Origin: Paramecium octaurelia
Taxonomy: Eukaryota; Ciliophora; Oligohymenophorea; Peniculida; Parameciidae
Length of the DNA stretch: 64,000 nt
Assembly: GCA_905182995.1 (NCBI GenBank)
Contig: CAJJDP010000017.1
Span: forward strand, 281,331 to 345,330
Direction of reading: 5' to 3'
Made by a program: the position numbers and the translations under genes. Below, in pieces: positions 50,501 to 62,117 of the stretch. The notes below the pieces were generated by a model. It was given only the letters and a program-made list of their open reading frames with translations. It did not search any database and was not told the DNA's origin. Position 1 is the first letter of the stretch. Every line of letters starts with the position of its first letter.

Positions 50501-52734
50501 GAATTCCTGTTAATAAACATTAGGTGGCCATAAAGAGCTCTAAAGAATTTCCAGATGTTTTTTCTTCATCAGTAAGTTCTTAATAAGGTTTAGCGTTTGG
50601 ATTCAATTTGATTTTGGACAATATAAGCACATCATCTTTCTCTGCAAATTCGAAACCATATTATTCTAACAACTGTTCTTATTAAGATAATGGCTCTATT
50701 GTTAATTTGTTAAGGAAACAGAATTATTCATATTGTTCTTTAACTTCTTCCTCATCAATATTTAAATAGGTTTTGTCCAAGGTTTGTTTATAATATTACT
50801 CTGTTTATTTTTAATTACTCTTTTTGAATAAAGTCTTGCAAAACATTTTTGGAGCACTTTTGAAGGATTATTATCCAAAAACATAAAAAATGTATGATAA
50901 TACACCTAATAAAATAGGTGGATCCTTTTTAGAAGCTAGTTGATCTAATTTTTAGATCATTCTTTTTGCAATAGCTGCTAAATTATCTTTTGTGCTTTGG
51001 GTGGTTGTTGCGCTATAATTTTAAAATTATGAAGAAGTTTCCAAAACATAGGTTTCCAGTCCTTGTAATGAAACAATCAATACAAATATACAAACAATAC
51101 CAAATATTAAAGAGGACAATAATGATAAGGCGATTGCTGCTATGAAAAATGGATCATAGTGTAATGGTTAATAAACAATGTTATTGGCAATATTTTGAAT
51201 AGTTGACCAACTCTCATACTTTCCTCTTTGCTTTTCTTCCAATGGATCAAAACCAGGATAAGTAAGATTTTCATTTAACGTTTCATTTTACTTGACAAAA
51301 TTATCCTTTTAAATAAATATAGCTTCTCCATAAGTAGTATTAAAAGTTCTCTTGATTAATTCTTAAATTTTTAATGTTTATCTTGCATTCAAAGCTGGAT
51401 TCCAGGGACACATTCCTGGATCTGTGCTTACTTAGAAATGAGTAAATGTAGGATTCAAGAAAGTAGCCGAAAATGCAGATAACCACCATGGTTAAAAGGC
51501 TGCATATGAAGGGTTACTGAAAAAGGACCAGTATGTGCTATACGTGTGTTGTAGTAAGTAGTGACCACCAACATCAAGTCTTACAGCAACATCTGCGGAT
51601 CCACTATTATTCATAAATTATTGTATTTTAAGGAGGGACTCTTAATCAAAATTTAAGTTTCCAGACGAAAAAGGATAAGTCTGGAATGATTCAAATTCGT
51701 CAACTCCATCGATTAAGGGTCTACCTACATCAAGGAGGATATTGGCATATATTGTACTTGAATTACCAATAATGTTAATCTTTTGCAATGTATTGCAGGA
51801 GTCTTCTTAGCATAAATCCATCTAGCCAACACATGTTTTGGTAAGCATTTCCTGTTGATTTGCTTCTAAATAACAATTCTCTTATGCTTCGTTTATAATT
51901 TAATATGCGGTTGTACAAATAGCTTATGATTATGATGAATAATTCAAAAAGTATGATTGAGTTGATTAAATGATGATATCTCCACTCAGCATTCTTATAT
52001 TAGCCTCAGTGACTAGGAAATGATTCAAAAACAAATTGCCCGATGATTCTGAATGAAAAATAAAACTTTGTGTTTTTAAATTTCTCACATTAATCTGCAT
52101 TCTTGCCTTGGGCTCTGACGTAGCGTTAAACAATGTATTAACTACTAATTCATCTAATCCAAAAGCCATTACACACTCTGTTTCATATTTGCACAGTATT
52201 TTTAAATTATCAATTTATTTTGGCAGTTGCAAATCAATCATGCAAGTCCTTTGCTAAAACGTATTTAAACATAGATACATCAGGATTTGGATCATAAAAT
52301 GTGAGATTAGCAACACCTGTGTCTAATATTTCTCCCATAATTCTAAAATCGTCTGATCCATTCACTTACTGGCTCATACTTCCTTTCGCTTTGAATGAAA
52401 ACTAATATATGTTTTTGTTAATATACCTTCAAATAGTCATCAGACTGGCTCACATTCAAAAAACAATTGCCAACATATATATCAATATTGCTAGTATCCT
52501 TCAATGCACTCCAAGATGAGTTTTTCACTGTTACAAAATATCCCCATGCAAAAAATCCTACAACAAGACCTATAAATAAAATTTATAGTATCAGTCTTGT
52601 CAATCTTCGAAGTAAAATCATTCCCGAATATATACTAGAATAGTGATCAATTTATACCTTTCTAAGCGACTCTCATTCTCTGCTTTGTTTGTTTTATTGC
52701 CTTCGCCTTATTTTTGTTGCTTGAATTGAATCAT
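41547..52734 (-). CDS. Giant multi-spanning membrane protein, 3704 residues, family unknown
   Basis: Three introns (52635-52657, 52402-52426, 52254-52278) lie in the first 500 nt; the remaining 10.7 kb is one uninterrupted frame. A signal-anchor helix (ILFIGLVVGFFAWGYFV) is followed by an ectodomain of about 430 residues with many Cys and N-x-S/T sites (ETECVMAFG, SYFLNYSSQSQAICTTAYQ). A second helix is FFIAAIALSLLSSLIFGIV. Four more come after about residue 840 (LAVVLGNFLVTAITIVPML, YWVLVLGVLLAYYAIITFLF, FLILAFSVFFYFGLIIVW). Then comes about 2500 residues of helical, repeat-like cytoplasmic sequence. The C-terminal end has an EF-hand-like DKNGQRQVRAYD and a last hydrophobic pair (LIVLIVYLVIVLAFILIGV, IVNAALPMIGGLG). 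I do not recognise the family; a large channel-like or cortical anchoring protein is a guess. Confidence 0.8.
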
Positions 52735-52742
52735 CCATTAAT

Positions 52743-52964
52743 TCAATTAATCCTTGCTGCCTACAAGTTAGGCTTTTATTTTTTAATCGTCTTCCTATAT
52801 GTATATAATAAATCTCTTACTCCAATTTCCCCATATTGTATAAATTCTAGGTCCTCCCTTGGAGTTGGTTTTTCTTTGTAACTTAATAATTCATATTCAG
52901 CATATCCACTTGGATATACCTTTACGGAAGTACCAGGAGTCTGATTTTGTTCTGTGTTATTCAT
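52743..52964 (-). CDS. 73-residue protein immediately upstream of the giant gene
   Basis: An intronless frame, MNNTEQNQTPGTSVKVYPSG to TGA, ending only 8 nt before the start of the giant membrane-protein gene on the same strand. It is Tyr- and Glu-rich (AEYELLSYKEKPTPREDLEF, IQYGEIGVRDLLYTYRK) and clearly coding-like. It is not in frame with the next gene, and no intron would join them. It is either a separate small gene or a conserved upstream reading frame on the giant gene's mRNA. Confidence 0.6.
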
Positions 52965-54476
52965 ATCTTGTCTAATATTTATTAAAATAATTGAAAAAGA
53001 AGGATAAATGATGGTTGGTTATATAATATAAATAATTTTTAGCGTTACAAACTTCTTTTTTTATATGAAATAAATTATATATAATAAAGCTTTTGAATTA
53101 TAAATTAATATAAATTGTCATAATTTTGATTTTTTGATCAACACTTACTTAAGTATTCTAAGGGTAACAAATCTTATGATCTCATACCACATATGTATTA
53201 ATTAACTACACAAATTAATGCAATTCCATTTTAATTTCACTTTTTAGGGCAATTCATTAAAACTTTGATCTAACCAATAGTTATTATAATTTAACTATAT
53301 AGCTCAACATCATCACAGATTTATTTTTTTTTTAAATTGAATAATTGCTTCTCCATTGTTTTTAAATATTGATTGCTAATTATAATTAATCAAAAATTTT
53401 GTTGATATAATTCCCTAATATCTTTGTACAATAATGTAATATATATTAATACCAGATTATTTATCTTTGATTGGGAGATTAGAATCTGAAAATCAAGAAA
53501 TGACTCAATAATTAGATTAATTTTCTTAAAATGGATTTTGTTCTTTTTCTTCAAAATGGCTTTCAGATTATTCTTTATATCATTTTTTATTAACTTAGAT
53601 CAGTTGTTAATTAACTATGTATTAGAAGTATATTAATACTATTATTAGTTAAAGAATATTATTAGGATGATTAAGCATAAATTATACTGCCAATGTTCAT
53701 TGGTACTTGATACATTGATTAGATCAATTATTCAGCATACCCAACCCCTTATTGGTAAATTTAAGTGGATTAGTTTATTTTATTGAAATCAAAATATTTT
53801 AGCCACATTTTTATTACCTATATATGTTTAAATATGAATCAATTACTTACAAAAATGCTCGAGCTTCTGTATTCTGTTGATTGTCCACTTTGATGTACAT
53901 TTCTAATTTATTATAATTATTTAGGAAAAGTATGAATATAATATAATACAGTTTCATGATAGCTTATATAATTAATTCTTAAAATATTCTCTTTTCTCCA
54001 TAGCCAAAAATTAGAATTGGAAATTTGTATAATTAATTCTGTAACAAAACCACTTAATTTTGAGTTTACATTCTTTTCTATTATTATATGGTGATCAAAA
54101 ATTAATAATAAATTATAAATTTTCCGTTATTTTTAAATAATATATTTATAAAACTTGCCTTATCTACTTTTTAGAAGCTTGGAATCATTATATTTGGGAT
54201 TCAATTTATGTAAAAATTGAGAATGTATACAAATAATATTCGCATATATATGTCGTATTTCATTTAAATAATTATGTGTTTGTTATATATATAATAATTT
54301 AAATTTATTATTAATGCCCACCTGATGATGATTAGGCATCAGAATATTCATGTATATAATTAACCTGAATATTAATAGTTTCTTAAATATTAATTATTAG
54401 CGATGTTTACCTATAATATAAATTTTAAATAAATTACATTATATGTCATTTATTATTAGTTTAAATAAAATTAAAA
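52965..54476. other. Long intergenic region between divergent genes
   Basis: 1.5 kb between the 73-residue frame (minus) and CK1 (plus). Mostly very AT-rich. A plus-strand stretch at about 53540-53890 has protein-like pieces (YIDQINYSAYPTPYW, MLELLYSVDCPL) with TGAs inside, possibly a small decayed fragment. Nothing else recognised. Confidence 0.3.
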
Positions 54477-55737
54477 ATGCTACAATTTGATTAAGAAAAA
54501 CCAATAGGGAATTTATATAAAATTACTAATAAGCTTGGAAGTGGATCATTTGGCGAAGTGTTCAAAGGAGTCAACATGGAAACTAATGAACTGGTGGCTA
54601 TAAAATTGGTAAAATTTGAATTTGATTAACCTTAAATAGGAAAGTTAAGAAGCTCAAATGCCTCAAATTAAACATGAATTTTAAATATTATCTGCAATTT
54701 AAGGAAATGGTATATTATATTTTCTTTTCTTAGGTATTCCAAAAGTACATTGGTTCGGGCAATGGGAAGATAAAACTGTGATGGTTATGGAATTACTAGG
54801 CTACAACTTAGAGTAACTCTTCAATTTAGTGAACAGAAGATTTGAATTAAAGACGATGTTAATGCTTATAGATTAAATGGTATACTAATGAAAAAGATCA
54901 ATTAGTTTTTAGATAGATATCATATCTCTCCTCCATTCAAGAGGATATTTATATCGTGATATAAAACCAGAAAATTTCCTGATGGGAATCAACAAAAAAT
55001 ATAGCACAATCTACATTATTGATTTTGGTTTATCAAAGAAATACAAGGATAAAAAAACTGGTGAACACATTCCTTACAAAGAAAACAAAGGGTTGATTGG
55101 AACTGCCAGGTATGTTAGTCTCAATACGCATATTGGAATAGGTATACTAATTTCATTTAAAGAAAGAATAAAGCAGAAGAGATGATATGGAATCTCTCGG
55201 GTATTTGTGGTTATACTGTCTAAAGGGATCACTACCTTGGCAAGGACTAGATGTAAATAATAGAGAAGAGAAATATGAATTAATCAAGACAATCAAACAA
55301 ACTATTTCCATTGAAGATCTATGTCATGGATTACCGAATGAATTTGTTAAATACTTTCAACATTGTAGACAACTTAAATTTGATGAAGAACCTGATTACA
55401 AGAGGTTTAAAATGTTATTTAGGGACTTATTTTTTAAATTAGATTTCATTTGGGATTATTAATTCGACTGGATAGAATCACTCTAGCAAGAATAAATCTA
55501 ATCTATCATGCACACAAAATATAGCAAGAATTCTTTATCCAGTCTGAAAGGAGGAAGTAATTGATTATAAACTATTCAGGTTAAATTCTGAAGACAGATG
55601 AGGAAGATGAGGTCTAAGAAAAAATTGAATTCAAAATTGGAGGGGATACTTAAATAAATTAAAAGAATGTTAAACCGATGTTAAATTTAGATAAACTAAT
55701 AAGCAAGCCGAATTTGTTTGAAAGTATCTTCAAATGA
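54477..55737 (+). CDS. Casein kinase 1
   Basis: A 374-residue CK1-family Ser/Thr kinase with five introns (31, 24, 33, 25 and 23 nt). Motifs: [61 protein letters not shown] and the CK1 signature [20 protein letters not shown] (replacing APE), followed by [19 protein letters not shown]. The catalytic loop reads YRD instead of HRD, a common tolerated variant. After the kinase domain comes an acidic, Gln-rich tail of about 70 residues ending [12 protein letters not shown], separated by an intron ending CAG. Without that last intron the protein would stop earlier at TGA 55562-55564, so alternative ends are possible. Confidence 0.92.
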
Positions 55738-56310
55738 TTATAATATTAAATTGATAAGTTATATGTTAAAGAAAAAGTATAAGTAATATAAATTTATTTT
55801 TAAATTTCTATATTTCATTATTTTAATTCAATAAATTACAATATTTTTTGAATTATGAAACATAAAAATTTCAATAAAATGTAATATCTTAAAGTTCCTA
55901 ATTAATGTAATTGGTATCATATTGATATAAAGATAAATTATACTTTTATAACAAATTTATAGAAGATAATAACTTTATTATTTTTACTTTATTGTTACAA
56001 CTTTCATCTAAAAGAAGCGAAATAATTTGACACTATTGAAATTTTATAGCAATATAAATTAACTGCTTTAATTTCTTTAGATAAATGTTATTAATTATAC
56101 ATAAAAAATAAGGTTATCTTTTAAGCATTTTTTCCATAAACCTTATAATTTAACTAAATACAATCAAAATATTTATTAAACAATTTGTATAAAAAAAGGA
56201 CTATTTTATTTATAATATCTGTTGTTCAACAAAATAATAGATTTGGTGTTTATTTATAGAATAGAAAGGTTTATTAATTCGCATTTTATATATTAATATA
56301 CTAATAAACT
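55738..56310. other. Intergenic, convergent 3' ends
   Basis: 570 nt between the stops of CK1 (plus) and the YTH gene (minus). AT-rich; no element recognised. Confidence 0.4.
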
Positions 56311-57421
56311 TCATTATTATTTTTTTGGACTCTGTTGAATATTATTTTTATTATTTAATTATTTCTTTTGTTAAAATTTATTGTTTTGATGATTTTATGT
56401 CTAGGGCCTATTGTAATTGGAAGTCTGATAAAAACCAGGATTATTTAAAGATTATTATTGTTATTATTATTGCTATTATTGCTATTATTATTATTGTTAT
56501 TATTGTTATTATTACTAGTATTGTTATATGGGCTATTATTAGAGTTGGTGTTATTAATTCCAAAATGAAGGTTAGGCTATAATTATAGTAAAATATACCA
56601 ACTCCGAACCAAGGACTTTAGTAATAATATTAATATTATTAATAACATTAATTTTGAATCTATTGCTATTTTCTTCTTTAATAAGAAGCTACGGAAAAAG
56701 TGAATGGCATAGATTCAAAGACACTTATATATTCTTAAAACTAGATGGCAAAATTTGGATTGGAGTCTCTTTCATTTCTCTTTCTTTTCTAAGAAAATAC
56801 AAATTAATAATTACTTCTGAATTGTCCAATTCCTTGAAGGTCTTCAACATGCAGCTTTTCTATGGTTAATTTTCAAAGGCAGTATAGATCAAATCCCCAT
56901 TTTCAATTTAAGTGCAATCAATTAATTCATGAATGCATTTTCCTCCAGATTATTAAATTGAGCTTAATTCGCTATATGGTAAATCTCTTACAAAGACCTT
57001 TTGTTTATAGGATTGTTACCCATTCAATCTGGAAAGAGCCAAACCATTTATTTTCCTCTGCCCAATACATAAAATGCTTGTTTTCTCTGAAATTACTGAC
57101 AATTTTAGCCAATCCAATAAAGTGAGATGTCTGTGTAACATTAAATAATAGATAAACTGGACGGGTCGCATCATTTAATTTCTAATTATTACGACTCGAA
57201 CTAAAGATTTAATAGTATATCTACCTAGTCCAGATGCCGTATTTAATAGCCCGATGAACATTATCTTTAGTTGGAGCACGTATCAAAAAATAAGTTGCTT
57301 CTTGTTCAAGAGGTTAATGAATTTTTTGGAGACAATTAAATGTTTTGGTTACTTCTTCAAAATTTTCATAATTATCTAAATATTATGCTTCAGGTTATTG
57401 GCATGGAGGGCTTGTTTGCAT
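56311..57421 (-). CDS. YTH-domain m6A-RNA reader with polyglutamine tail
   Basis: A 338-residue protein with introns of 24, 22, 26 and 22 nt; each is needed for the frame. Residues about 40-210 are a YTH domain: ATYFLIRAPTKDNVHRAIK, YGIWTSS, RPVYLLFNVTQTSHFIGLAK, HFMYWAEENKWFGSFQIEW, VFVRDLPYSELSSI and NGDLIYTAFENQ. The cage tryptophans that hold N6-methyladenosine are present: W in GIWTS, W in MYWAE and W in NKWFG. The C-terminal half is Gln- and Tyr-rich, with 22 Gln in a row near 56452-56517, and ends QQKKQLNNKNNIQQSPKKQQ, typical of YTHDF proteins that phase-separate. Start ATG is 31 nt from that of divergent SmF. Confidence 0.92.
56452..56517 (-). repeat. Polyglutamine tract of 22 codons in the YTH protein
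   Basis: All codons are TAA, TAG or CAA, read as Gln. Like the larger tract at 16628, it mixes synonymous codons instead of repeating one unit. Confidence 0.85.
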
Positions 57422-57452
57422 ATTAATATATTATTTATTTAAATATTAATTC

Positions 57453-57778
57453 ATGGATGTATATATATCATTTTATTTCTTATAGACTGTTTCAGATATC
57501 AATCCAAGACCATTTCTAGAGGAAATCACAAGAAAATAGATCATAGTCAGATTAAAGTGGGGATGGGAATTGCGAGGTAATAATATTAATAATCTAATTG
57601 TAGGGGTTTTAAAAAGTTCTGACTAATACATGAACTTGCATGTAAGTTTATTAATATGAATCTATAGATGCTGAATACAGAAGAGTATGTGGATGGAAAG
57701 AGCAGAGGAATATTAGGAGAAGTGTTGGTTAGATGTAATAATGTTTTGTACATCAGACAATGTCCTGACGAAAAATGA
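57453..57778 (+). CDS. Small nuclear ribonucleoprotein SmF
   Basis: Core Sm-ring subunit of U1, U2, U4 and U5 snRNPs; 81 residues, the usual length (human 86). Three introns (27, 27 and 26 nt), the first splitting MD from [18 protein letters not shown]. Sm1 motif: [20 protein letters not shown], then [13 protein letters not shown]. Sm2 motif: [18 protein letters not shown]. It matches human SmF closely ([34 protein letters not shown]). The two 27-nt introns are multiples of three with no in-frame TGA, so retained forms would still be translated. The promoter is shared with, or overlaps, the divergent YTH gene. Confidence 0.94.
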
Positions 57779-58005
57779 TCCTAATTTTATATAAAAATGC
57801 ATTAAATTTTAGATATCACAGGCATTTTGATGTAGGTTTTTTTATTTAAAATATTTGATTTTCTGAAGTTCTGCGTGGTTTATAGAAGCAAAATTAAATT
57901 ATAATCATCTAATAATCTATCCTGAGGAAAACCTAGAGATCAACTCAGTATTTTGCCTATTGTTTGATACAATATAATATTTTATAAATATTATAATTCT
58001 GACTT

Positions 58006-60029
58006 ATGATGAGCAAACCAATTTTGATTATGTCTGAAATTGTTTCTCATTCTGGAGAATTTTATCAAATGGAAGAAAAATAATATGGGAGTACAGAATT
58101 GTATTATGCACTTTTTTTATCAAACAACTATAAAAAGGAATATTTGCTGGATGAGAGAGAATAAAAAGATAATATCTAAAAGGTTAGGTAGATTCGCCAT
58201 TTTTTAAGGATGGCTGAAATCAACTAATAGTATTATTATATTTTCCGATACGTAAAAGGAGAGAAAATATTGGATTTTATAGCCAAAATGAGATGTAGAA
58301 ATTAAACAATAAACTCAGAAATAATTGGTTTATTTGTTGGTTAAATATTAGAAGCATTATTTTAACTCCATAAACTAAGCATACTAGGTAGAATATTTTC
58401 AGTTGAAAATATTATAAATAGTTATGGAACTTTAGTTTTAATGGATTTTGGTTTTGGACCTGATTTAAAATAGGATAACCTAGATATTTTAGCGCCACCA
58501 GAATAAATACGAGAATTACTTAACTAAAATTCTCAAATGTAAAAAATAAATTACAGTGCCCTTAAAATTGATTCATGGTTATTAGGTGCGTTTTTATATC
58601 ATCTTGTAAAATTGAGACCTATAAATTCTATCTAAAATAAAAATAATCCTCAAAAAATGCAAATTTTCAAATATACAGAACTCGTTTACTATTACGGCTA
58701 CATTTAGGAGCAAATGAAAAGCAGTTTTCACATAAATGCTTAGACTAATAGATATCATTAAACTCTGATAGATTTTATTCACGGTTTATTGACTTATAAT
58801 AGTTAGAAAAGATTATCCTTCTTTGAGATACATCAAAGTGAATACATCAAAAGCTTAAATCTAGGTAAATCGGAAGAATACATAAATTTCTATAAAAATT
58901 TTTCAGAAGAACAGATTATTGAAAAATTAATTATAAGAGGAGGAATTTCTTAATCTTTCGTAATAGAGTCAGGTCTTTTGCAGGTAGCTCAAAAAGAGTA
59001 AGAAAAGAATGAGATATAAACAAAATAATTTGATCTCTTAATAAGTTCACCCGTTGAAACAGGTAGTAAGTAAGACACGCCAGAAATTTAAAGTAAAAAG
59101 GAATCAGAAATAAAACATATCAAATTTCCTTATAATGCCTCTTTCATATAGGTAGATTTATTTAATAATAATAGGACTCCAAATATTATGATATCTGGAA
59201 GTAAATCAACTTGGAATAGTTTCGGTATTTTATACTCAATGATACAGCTGATTAAATTAAAGTTGAACATCCTGAAGGGGATTATAAACTTTCATTAGTA
59301 GCTTAATATGCTTTAAGAAAGCAAAGTTATTTTATATTATAAGATCTCATTGGAAAAATAAAATCATGTGATTATCCTTGGTAAGGAAACTCATTGACAA
59401 ACTGGAAAAATTTCAAATAGGAAAATAAATTCTAATTTTTGGAAAATGGCTTAAAAGACGCTAGTACGATTACTGTTTAGCGCATGGCTTAATTATAAGA
59501 AGAATTACATAAAAATTCAAAAGCAATTGAGAATTTTCTTAGTACTCAAAAATCTAATGAATTATATGAGGTTTTTAATAATATTCTCAAAGAGAAAAAT
59601 ATAATTGATCAGGCTAAAGATCAAACCTCATTGGATATATACTCAGTTTTTTAAAGTGTAAGTACTCGAGAGACATCTTAAAATCAGAGTGAAGATTAGA
59701 AGTAATAAGTTAGAGATAACTAATAAGCTGAATGGTTTTAAGGGTTTAAGGAAGTTATCAATCATCTTTTCAAATATTTCAATGAAAATACTAAAGATCC
59801 AAAATTTATACAAAAATACAGTCAAATAGTGTTAAAGATTTTGTATTGCAGACTTATCAATATTTTATTTTCTTTTGAAAGTGCAAAAAATAATTTTAAA
59901 AATATCAAGCGTCCTGAAAAAGAAGCTGTTACACCAGATGAGATTTATTGCTATATAGAATCTTAAGATAACTATGAAGTAAAATATATAGAAATTTAAG
60001 ACCTTTTGAATAAATATTTTAAAGTGTGA
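58006..60029 (+). CDS. Pseudokinase with long C-terminal extension
   Basis: 666 residues, one 23-nt intron. Residues about 1-270 follow the protein-kinase fold: KVRQIRHFLRMAEINQQYYY, FRYVKGEKILDFIAKM, then the catalytic-loop position LSILGRIFSVENII, then LVLMDFGFGPD, LAPPEQI, IDSWLLGAFLYHLVKLRP. A DFG and an APE-like PPE are present, but the catalytic-loop His-Arg-Asp is missing (LGRIF instead) and no glycine-rich loop or clear VAIK lysine is visible, so it is predicted inactive. The remaining 390 residues are mixed, with a helical end (WFQGFKEVINHLFKYFNEN, KILYCRLINILFSFESAK). ULK-type or scaffold pseudokinases are possible relatives. Two in-frame ATGs at 58006 and 58009. Confidence 0.77.
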
Positions 60030-60808
60030 GCAGCAGTATTCATTAATGATATATCTATCTACATAATTATAATTAATTCGTCTTACTTAAACTACAATAT
60101 AAAAATAAAAAACTGCGCTCTTTCTATAGTCTCTTAGTCTTCATGAAAAGGGATAATCATATTTTAGACTTTCATTTCATGAATGTTATAATATTTAAAT
60201 AGAGTATATATTAGAATTTCAATAGCTTTGAAAATTAGAAAAGTGTAAAACTCAATACAATCACTTAATTCTCTTCAAATCAACCAAATTAGCAATATAA
60301 TTATTAACCTAAATATAGAGCAAAACTGAATATTTAATAAGTAAGTATTTAATATTCTTAATGAAATTTTATGCATAAAACCTTTGTATATTGTTAAGAA
60401 AACACATATAGTTATAATAATTCAGGCCTAAGGAAATAAATGAAATATGTTTAAAATTATAATGTGAATTGTTGTTCTTTTTATTAAAATATGTTATTTT
60501 TATTAGTGTAGGAGGGATTCTACATTACCGTAAGATCAAAAACATCATATTAGATATTTTAAACTTGCTTTGAGGAGTACAATTTCTTTATAAATATGCT
60601 TTCATTTTATAGAATCTTAATAATAAAGAATAAAAGCATGAAAAATATAAATAGAAATTGAACGATTGAGGATAAATATTAAAAGAATCAAAGTAAATGT
60701 ATGAGGAGAGCAGAGATATATAATATATTTTTGTTACTCTAAGAAGAGTTTAAGATTTATATATTATATAATCAGATGAGATTTCAGTAAATCTCATTGG
60801 GGGAATGT
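60030..60808. other. Intergenic, nothing recognised
   Basis: 780 nt between the stops of the pseudokinase (plus) and the small acidic gene (minus). AT-rich, with short T- and A-runs; nothing recognised. Confidence 0.4.
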
Positions 60809-60994
60809 TCAATCTAAAGAGTTCAAGAACTCTTCAAGGTCCTGTTGAAATTCAACTGGAGAATCAACTTAATCGAAATTCTTTATCATAGGGTTTTAAG
60901 CTTCCGCCCTTATGGATTCAATAAAGCAAACATCCTCTTCAACCGAACTCTCTGATTTAGCGAATTCATTTTTTTAGCAGATTGGGTATATCAT
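60809..60994 (-). CDS. 61-residue acidic protein
   Basis: An intronless frame from ATG 60994 to TGA 60809-60811: MIYPICQKNEFAKSESSVEE at the start, PVEFQQDLEEFLNSLD at the end. It is strongly acidic, with Ser-Glu clusters that fit casein-kinase-type phosphorylation. GC content is slightly higher than the flanks, and the frame stands out from its surroundings. No family recognised. It lies 146 nt downstream of the kinase stop on the same strand, so it could be a separate short gene. Confidence 0.55.
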
Positions 60995-61140
60995 TTTAAC
61001 CAGTGTGGGTTTTAAGAGGGATGACATAAATAATTAATTATTTTAATATTTTATTACAACTTATTCATTAGATAAGAGTGCAAGAATAATGAATTCGTTT
61101 CATCTCTACAAATAATATATTAAATGATTTTATTTATTGA

Positions 61141-62054
<914 letters not shown>

Positions 62055-62117
62055 CTAATATATATTATTTATTATTTAAATCAAGTTAATAGCATAAATA
62101 TTACATGATAATACAAT

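Noticed and set aside
56325-57125. Three plus-strand open frames, one with an Ile-rich run
   Set aside because: Antisense to the spliced YTH gene; the Ile run is the complement of its polyglutamine tract.
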